Below are positions 58,115-64,000 of a stretch of 64,000 bases of DNA, one piece after another. Source of the stretch: Lytechinus pictus. Its lineage: Eukaryota > Echinodermata > Echinoidea > Temnopleuroida > Toxopneustidae. The notes beneath the pieces were generated by a model. That model was given only the letters and a program-made list of their open reading frames with translations. It was not told the DNA's origin and did no database searches. The stretch spans positions 23,390,001 through 23,454,000 of the forward strand of contig NC_087262.1 of assembly GCF_037042905.1 (NCBI RefSeq), in the 5' to 3' direction. Position numbers and translations under genes: made by a program. Position 1 is the first letter of the stretch. The number at the start of each line of letters is the position of its first letter.

Positions 58115-58688
58115 TCCTTAAAGTTCAACAGAAAAAAATCAAACAATCATAGCACTGAAAATTTCATCAAAATCGGATGTAAAATTAAAAAAAGTTATGA
58201 CATTTTAAACTTTCGCTTATTTTTCACAAAATAATTATATGCACAACTCACATGCAAATGAGAGAGTCGATGATGTCCCTCACTCACTATTTCGTTTGTT
58301 TTTTATTGTTTGAAATATAGAATATTTCAATTTTTACAGATTTGACAATAAGGACCAACTTGACTGAACCATAAAATGTTAAGGCGATGGTAATTCCACG
58401 TATTCAGGGAGGAATGAAACCTTCTTTCAAGGACAATGAGGAGAAAATGGAAATATTTAATATAATAAAATGCAAAAGAAATAGTGAGTGGATGACGTCA
58501 TCAGTCTCCTCATTTGCATACCGAACCGGATGTGCATATAACTGTTTTGTTAATTAGGCGAAACTTCAAAATGTCATAACTTTCGTATTTTACATCCGAT
58601 TCTGATGAAATTTGCAGTGTTATTCTTGTTGTATTTTTTCTTCTCTTTATTAAATTCAACTCTTTGCGGGGGTGGACTTGTCCTTTAA
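58115..58688. mobile_element. Palindromic MITE abutting a gene B splice donor
   Basis: Right end GGGGGTGGACTTGTCCTTTAA (58,668-58,688) and inner arms ATCAAAATCGGATGTAAAAT / ATTTTACATCCGATTCTGAT as in copies at 16.3 and 24.8 kb; the left end is eroded. Minus-strand order is exon c, then GTAAGTTTT, then the MITE, so it sits just inside the intron. Confidence 0.8.
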
Positions 58689-58696
58689 AAACTTAC

Positions 58697-58786
58697 TGCT
58701 TTCTGTTGAAAATCGACGGCCTTCTGCACCTGCGCAACGGCATGAGCTACTTCCGGGTTATCGCTCTGACTGAGCAGCGTCGAAAG
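58697..58786 (-). CDS. TRPC gene B exon c
   Basis: Acceptor TTGTTTCAG, exactly 30 codons, phase 0 at both ends, donor GTAAGT. LSTLLSQSDNPEVAHAVAQV then QKAVDFQQKA. It corresponds to the variable stretch between the linker helices and the pre-S1 region, ending in the helix before FVAH. The donor lies only about 9 bases from a MITE end (58,688). Confidence 0.82.
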
Positions 58787-58990
58787 CTGAAACAAGATGA
58801 TTATTATACAGGGACATTAAACGTAAACGTTTATATGCACACTACTTGCTGTCACACCTGGAGGGGGGGGGGGTGTTTCACAAAGATTTAAGTATGACTT
58901 GGTGCCGACGCGTAAGTGATATGCAACGTACAATCTTATTGATCAATACACAGTCAGGCGTGTCCTTTTGGCATGATCTCACCAATGCGG

Positions 58991-59319
58991 CATGGGCGGA
59001 AATCTGTCCCCAAAAAAGGGAGACCAGGGCCTGGAAAATTCAACAACAAAAAAAGGTTATCACCAAAAATGTATGGTCATTTTAACCCAAACAACATTTG
59101 ACAAGCCAAAAAGAAAAAAGAAAGAAAAAAAAGGTTTTCACCAAAAATGTAAGGTCATTTAGTCCAAAATACATGTATTGTTTCAATTGTGAAGGGATGT
59201 ATTTTTCTGCATCATAAGATACCAAAAATGTTAGGGGGACATTTGATATTTGATATTGTGCCCCACTATTTTTTGGTAGGGGGGACACAACCCCCCCCCC
59301 CCTGGGATTTCCTCCCATG
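58991..59319. mobile_element. hAT-like MITE with exact 8-bp target duplication, gene B intron
   Basis: Starts CATGGGCGGAAATC and ends GATTTCCTCCCATG; flanked by CAATGCGG at 58,983-58,990 and 59,320-59,327. Two internal AAAGGTTxTCACCAAAAATG units (59,053 and 59,130) form a short tandem repeat. A truncated relative is at 504-590. Confidence 0.85.
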
Positions 59320-59988
59320 CAATGCGGTAATGCCTTTTTTTAACGCACGCAAAAAGGCATTCAAGTGCGACTATATAAATCATACTTAAATATTTGTAAA
59401 ACACCCCCATCACTTTTCAGCCAGCGTATGCCGGCGTACTGTCCGTGGAAAGTAATTTTCTCCTTTAATCCCATTTCTTTGTATCATGGACCCTACCATG
59501 TTTTTATCAAGTATTCCAGAATAGCACAATGTTAACAATGCAACATATCAAAATTTCAAATTCTTTACTGGAGAATTAGAAAAAATAAGTAATCCAAGCT
59601 ATCAAGACATTTGATTGAGTAAACTGTTTGCCAAGGCCCAACATACGTCTTCTAAACGTTCAGGGGTGATACCTGCATATGGACCCTTTATACAGCTTTG
59701 TAAAAAAAAGCTATTATGTCATAAAAAAAGGGGGATAGAGACGAAGTTATACAGAGGAAGGTTGACATCGTCATAAACATCATCATCACCACTACACCAC
59801 CCTCATCATCAGCCGATCATCACCAGCATGATCGCCATTACAATCGTCGTCATCATCAGTGTCGTCATCATTACCATCGTCTTCGTCGTAAACACTGTCG
59901 CCGCCACCATCATTATAATCATCATCATGTGAACTAATGCAAAAATTCAATATTTCCCATTGAGCCAATGCAAATCATTTTTACTTAC

Positions 59989-60178
59989 TTCGACAGAATT
60001 TGAGATATGATCAAGGAGTGATGCACAGAACTTTTCTACTTGGTCGGCGAGACCAAAGAACTCTTTGTTGACAGCCTCCCACGATCTACCAATGTTCCTC
60101 AATCTACCGGTGAGTGTGAAGGCATCACTCAATGCATTACGATGGGCCAGACAAAGGTATGCTGGGCTTGACAACGCT
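59989..60178 (-). CDS. TRPC gene B exon b (ALSSPAYL linker)
   Basis: Acceptor CAATACAG, one base plus 63 codons, donor GTAAGT. ALSSPAYLCLAHRNALSDAF, then EAVNKEFFGLADQVEKFCAS and LLDHISNSVE. This matches the TRPC linker-helix motif (YRALASPAYL...DP...AF.L...L......E..F...Y..L..Q...F...LLD..R...E) closely and is the most diagnostic N-terminal segment. Confidence 0.9.
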
Positions 60179-60871
60179 CTGTATTGCAATAAGGCAAATA
60201 CATTATAAATTATTATTCTTTGATAGTTTCTCCTCTATCCTAATGCAAAATCCAATGAAAGTTTAGAAAGTGTATTATCCTAAATAGGAGTTAGACAAAA
60301 TTGTAAGTATACAAGTGACAATTTTATCAGAAGGTAATTAGACGAAAATGTTTGCAGACAAAATAGGATTACATTACTGATTATCTGAGATGAGATGAAC
60401 CAGAGAGTCGACAAATGGGTGTTGACCAATCGACAATTAACCAACGAAATTTATATTTTTAACCAACTACTCTTGGTCCGGAATCCTGCATGGTTGTCTG
60501 TGATTAGTTACCAGGGGCCAGTCTAAAAAAAATGTTTGAATAATAAATTTGCAATGATAGTTCCTCGTGATTATCCAAGCGTTAACAAAAACAGCGTAAG
60601 TATGGTATCAATTTATTTTGGAGAAGGTACTCGTTCAAGCTATTATAATAATTATGTGTTCATGAATATTTTTTTTCCTTAAATTGTGTCAAGGTTTTTT
60701 GTTACTCTCACGGTAGGATGAAGTAGAAATTGATAAAAGGTATAAAATCAGTTAAAAAGCACTTTAATTGGATCAACTATACCAAAATTCTCTCTCAAAT
60801 ATGCAATAAATTCAGATGTTATGTTAACTTAAAAATGGCAAAATCAAAAGCCAATAACTCTATTGGTTTAC
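60179..60871. other. Gene B intron with TTAGAC/GACAAA repeat block
   Basis: 60,270-60,450 contains degenerate TTAGACAAAATTG and TTAGACGAAAATG units like those at 32.9-33.3 kb. The rest shows nothing recognisable. Confidence 0.5.
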
Positions 60872-60972
60872 CTATAGATATCTAGATACTCGACAACCTC
60901 TTTCAGAGTAGCTTCAGCTAGCCTCTCCAGTTTCGGTTCTTCAATCCTTTCAGCTCCTGCTTTCAGTAAAAG
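60872..60972 (-). CDS. TRPC gene B exon a (end of ankyrin domain)
   Basis: Acceptor ATATCAAG, phase 0, 33 codons plus AG, donor GTAAAC. LLLKAGAERIEEPKLERLAE leads to VVEYLDIY. It corresponds to the last ankyrin helix (..KLL...GA) and the segment that precedes the conserved Y(R/K)ALASP motif. Upstream exons are expected beyond the LINE at 61.7-64 kb. Confidence 0.75.
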
Positions 60973-61080
60973 CTTGATATAGAGAACAAAAAAGTGGAGA
61001 CAAGGAAGATGACTTTTTTTAAAGCGGAAATAATATTGGACTGTTTAAAATCATTTCACACACTTCCAACAAGCCTAGTA

Positions 61081-61246
61081 ATACCAAGGTCACATTTGCT
61101 CTACGGCGGCCGTCGGCGAGTCGAATACAGCCGTTTTATTCATTTTTTACTAGAACCACCTATGTAGCTGCTGGCACAAACAAATGTTAAAACGGCTGTT
61201 TTCGACTCGCCGTACGGCCGCCGTAGAACAAATGTGACCAAGGTAT
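61081..61246. mobile_element. MITE with ATACCAAGGTCACATTTG ends
   Basis: The first about 55 bases (ATACCAAGGTCACATTTG, then CTACGGCGGCCGT, GGCGAGTCGAA, ACAGCCGTTTT) recur inverted at the end, with one-base differences. 166 bp with a short AT spacer. GC-rich arms stand out from the intron. Confidence 0.85.
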
Positions 61247-61708
61247 AAGTATAACTACCATTTCAGCATGGAAGATATATAGAAACGAGGCTTTTATTAA
61301 AAGGAAACATCATTATAGACTATACGAATATTTCCCCGCTCATTTTTATCTATCTCAGTTATATACATTATGGACTCTAAAGGGGGCAAAGCTACACCTT
61401 TTGAGATGCAAAGTTACTTCTCTCAGTATGCAAATTAGCATTTTTCAGTAGCAAGCCCCCAAAACAATGCATTTAGCACCCTTTTCTCACTTACAGTGAA
61501 TTGCATGAATACAGCAAACATAAAGCCGGAATTAGTAAAGCCCATCTATTATGACAGTGAGTTGCGAGATGTATTTAGCTTTACTTTCTTATAAAAAATA
61601 TTGTTTTTTTTATCCACATCAATTATCTTGCTAAACCCAATAGTATTGTTCACGTTCCATTGACTATCAACCCTCTGTGTCACCATAGTCATTATAATTC
61701 TTTAATCA

Positions 61709-62227
61709 TTTTTTTTTTTTTGAATAATATTTTATTTTCTTCCTCTTTCAAATCAATAAGTTGACAATCACAATTCATATAAATAAATATTCTTTGCATC
61801 TATACAATCAATAAACAATCAAACAAATAAATATATCAATATCAATGAGATTACAAATATTTTTAAAAATTATTACAAATGAAATTAAACTGCCAAATTT
61901 CTCTTCTATGACAATGTGAACCATTTTTTTTCCCCAAAAAGTACATAATATAGCATAAAATTATTTCAATATTTTTTATTTCAAAATTATGTCAAATCAA
62001 ATAAACTACTTTTTTCATGAAACTCTATGCTCCTTTAAGAGGAAGATTAAATATATATGATCTTTCACTCACCCACGCACCCTCACACACATACACGCAC
62101 ACAAAAACCCTCACGCACACACATCATACAACAGGTAGCACATCCGTTCTGGTCTGTCGATCTGTAACTTTGTATCATTGAGAAGAAAAAAAATAATAAA
62201 ATAAAATAGAATACGATAAATGATAAG
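61709..62227 (-). mobile_element. 3' UTR and A-tail of the Tx1/L1-type LINE
   Basis: Downstream (minus strand) of the ORF stop; AT-rich with a (CA)n block at about 62,075-62,125 (plus strand), ending in a run of A on the minus strand (T-run at 61,709-61,721). The tail marks the 3' end of the insertion. Confidence 0.65.
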
Positions 62228-64000
62228 TCAAAGAAATGCACCAATTTGTTCCCATTTTCTTAAGTGTACTCCCAAATTCCCTGTTTTCTTGGCTATATTA
62301 TATTCTTCTTTTCTGTAACCTTTAATCATATGTGTTGTTTTTTGTACGGACGGTGGTTCGCCCTTTTCTCTGGAAATAAAAATTATATGTTTTAGCAGAA
62401 AGATTATACAGTTTATTGCATGTATTCTCACACATTTACCAGATAGACCGATGAAAATTGTTTTCCAATCATCAATCCTAACTTCCTTTAAATGAAGCTT
62501 TTTGATGACCTCCTTCCATAACTGTTTAACCTTTAAACAATCTAAAAATAAATGTTGGTATGTTTCTACCTGTTGTTTACAAAAAGAACAAAAATTGTCT
62601 GACTCAAAACCAAATTGGAAGAGCTTTTCTTTTGTATACACTACCCCGTGTAATAGTTTGTACTGAAACTCCCTTTGTTTACTACATATAAAAGCATTCT
62701 TCAATCTTGTAAAGGTTTCTTTCAACTCCCCTATTCCAAGATCATATTCACAATGTCCATCATAAACCTTTAGAGTGTACTCTTTTTGAAATTGCTCAAT
62801 AAAGTAATTATATATATATCTGGCTTTTAAATCCATAAATTTATGTAGGTAACCAAAGATCTTCAGTTCTATTTGAAAATTTTCACTATCTATAACTATA
62901 AAATCACTTTGTATCCATTCTTTTTTAATCACAGAAAAAATTCTTTGAATCATCAGCAGATTATCAGCAGTGTAACCCCGGTTATGGAAATATGAGACTG
63001 GTCTTAGTTGACCTCCTACAATAATATCTGATGCTTGAAATATACCTTTCCGAAAGAGTTCAACATCAAAAAACGGTTTATTATGAAGACATATAAATCT
63101 GTTGTTAAAAATCACAGGATTGATCTTGTTTTCCTCAAAGTTTCTACATTGATCCAAATCTTGCCATGCTTTCAACATATCTTTATAAAATATTGGTATA
63201 CCTTGTAAGTCCATTTTATTTGCATCATAATTACAAAGAAATATACTCCGGCCTCCCAATGATCTAAAAAAGTAGTCAAAGGTTACTTTCCAACCTAAAT
63301 ATTTCTCACCGTACAGCAGCCTTTTAATCCACATAATTCTCTGAGTTTTAATGAAAACTTCAAAATTAGTTACTTTGAGTCCCCCTGCACAATAATCTTG
63401 ATATAGAATTTTCCGTTTTATTCTGTCATTTCCACCCCAAATGAAATTAAAAGAAATCTTTTCAATTTCTTTAAAGATATTTTGAGGAACTGAAATAAGA
63501 GAAGAAACATAATTTAATTTTGAAAATACATGCATTTTTAACAATCTAATTTTACCAAACATTGTCAGATCTCGTTGCATCCACCATCCGATTAATCTTT
63601 TGATTTTACTCAAAATTTCTTTATAATTTAGGTCATCTTTTATTTTGGAGTCTCGTGAAAAATATACCCCTAAAATTTGTATATATTGCATTCTATGTCC
63701 AAACAGAGGTAAAACCGGCCTATCACATTCTTCCCCCAACCACATAAAATTTGTCTTATCCATGTTTATTTTCAAACCACTCAATTTCTCAAACTCTCCG
63801 AAGACTTTCTTCACCCTATTAAGTGAGTACGTGTCTTTAAGAAACAATGTAAAATCATCTGCGTACAATACTTGTTTTATTTTTCTTTCACCAAACCCAA
63901 TCCCTTCAATACCCGGATCATTTCGAATAGAATTAGCAAGTAATTCAATAGCTATAATAAATAAATAAGGAGAGAGGGGATCTCCTTGTCTTACTCCTCT
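62228..64000 (-). CDS. Tx1/L1-type LINE ORF2, C-terminal 590 residues, open to window edge
   Basis: Uninterrupted frame of 590 codons plus stop, continuing past the right edge. Reads RGVRQGDPLSPYLFIIAIEL (fingers/palm motif B), VLYADDFTLFLK (catalytic YADD), SGLKINMDKTNFMWLG, LGVYFS, RDLTMFGKIRLLKMHVFSKL, IWGGNDRIKRKILYQDYCAG, GLKVTNFEVFIKTQRIMWIK, and near the end CSFCKQQVETYQHLFLDC (C-x2-C-x8-H-x4-C zinc cluster). This layout is that of Tx1/L1-like non-LTR retrotransposons. With no stops in this half it may be a recent copy. It lies antisense-compatible (same strand) within the 5' introns of gene B. Confidence 0.9.
   Translation of the reverse strand, partial: RGVRQGDPLSPYLFIIAIELLANSIRNDPGIEGIGFGERKIKQVLYADDFTLFLKDTYSLNRVKKVFGEFEKLSGLKINMDKTNFMWLGEECDRPVLPLFGHRMQYIQILGVYFSRDSKIKDDLNYKEILSKIKRLIGWWMQRDLTMFGKIRLLKMHVFSKLNYVSSLISVPQNIFKEIEKISFNFIWGGNDRIKRKILYQDYCAGGLKVTNFEVFIKTQRIMWIKRLLYGEKYLGWKVTFDYFFRSLGGRSIFLCNYDANKMDLQGIPIFYKDMLKAWQDLDQCRNFEENKINPVIFNNRFICLHNKPFFDVELFRKGIFQASDIIVGGQLRPVSYFHNRGYTADNLLMIQRIFSVIKKEWIQSDFIVIDSENFQIELKIFGYLHKFMDLKARYIYNYFIEQFQKEYTLKVYDGHCEYDLGIGELKETFTRLKNAFICSKQREFQYKLLHGVVYTKEKLFQFGFESDNFCSFCKQQVETYQHLFLDCLKVKQLWKEVIKKLHLKEVRIDDWKTIFIGLSGKCVRIHAINCIIFLLKHIIFISREKGEPPSVQKTTHMIKGYRKEEYNIAKKTGNLGVHLRKWEQIGAFL

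Larger units (their letters stand above)
34122..60972 (-). other. TRPC gene B: 14 exons of a TRPC cation channel with a repeat-bearing tail
   Basis: Joining 14 exons by splice phase gives about 1025 residues lacking only the first ankyrin exons (right of the window). Order: end of ankyrin domain; YRALSSPAYLCLA linker helix; pre-S1 elbow; S1; S2 and S3; an extracellular S3-S4 linker with two N-glycosylation sites; S4-S5; a C-x4-C pair before the pore; pore LWWAFNGLGD; S6 VLVLINTLIAMLGSRF; EWKFGR and LPPPFNLVP (TRP boxes 1 and 2); a lysine-rich linker; VIKRLVERYNL, matching the TRPC C-terminal helix; then 432 residues with 69-residue repeats. TRPC proteins form tetrameric, Ca2+-permeable channels in the plasma membrane, usually acting downstream of phospholipase C. 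The subfamily cannot be fixed: pore and TRP box 1 deviate from every class I recall. Intron 7 is 13 kb and full of transposons. Confidence 0.9.

Overview
The window is animal nuclear DNA, AT-rich, intron-rich and crowded with transposable elements. There are no operons, ribosome binding sites, CRISPR arrays or phage features. The repeat families look most like an echinoderm, probably a sea urchin: arrays containing GCTCGCGCTTCGCGCTCGC, minisatellites containing TTTGACCTTGGTCATGTGACC, palindromic elements starting TTAAAGGACAAGTCCACCCC, and Penelope, CR1/Jockey, Tx1/L1 and RTE retrotransposons. That assignment is inference from repeat style; I cannot name the species.

Two protein-coding host genes can be supported, both on the minus strand and both TRPC-type cation channels. 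Gene A (about 2.5 to 1.2 kb) is the first three coding exons of one TRPC: start codon and ankyrin-repeat region. It runs off the left edge. Gene B (about 61.0 to 34.1 kb) is a 14-exon TRPC lacking only its most N-terminal exons, which lie beyond the right edge. I joined its exons by matching splice phase; all junctions are consistent and give about 1025 residues: end of the ankyrin domain, linker, pre-S1 elbow, S1 to S6 with the pore, TRP boxes (EWKFGR, LPPPFN), a coiled C-terminal helix, and a 432-residue last exon. The last exon encodes an acidic, proline-rich tail with 69-residue tandem repeats that I do not know from described TRPC channels. The two genes lie head to tail, so this looks like a tandem TRPC cluster.

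Layout: 0-2.5 kb gene A; 2.8-4.2 kb LINE/Penelope chimera with a hammerhead-like motif; 5.4-6.5 kb nested palindromes; 6.6-7.4 kb two MITEs; 9.6-11.7 kb inverted-ended element carrying a SINE and a TTAA-flanked MITE; 12.1-14.9 kb broken CR1/Jockey-type LINE; 16.3-19.2 kb palindromic MITEs and tRNA-like cloverleaf copies; 20.2-21.0 kb Tx1-type LINE remnant; 21.48-28.64 kb a 7.16-kb hAT-like composite with exact 8-bp target duplication, enclosing a polypurine tract, a 26-bp-class minisatellite with higher-order repeats and a CGCTTCGCG array; 29.1-32.4 kb LINE split by a 2.1-kb foldback element; 34.1-61.0 kb gene B with transposons in its introns (RTE pseudogene, hAT MITEs, Penelope end, LINE 3' end); 61.7-64.0 kb Tx1/L1-type LINE.

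The most novel points are the repeat-bearing TRPC tail and altered pore motif, the composite hAT-like element, the A-B-A'-B' palindrome, and two hammerhead-like motifs differing only at the one position of the core that is free to vary.
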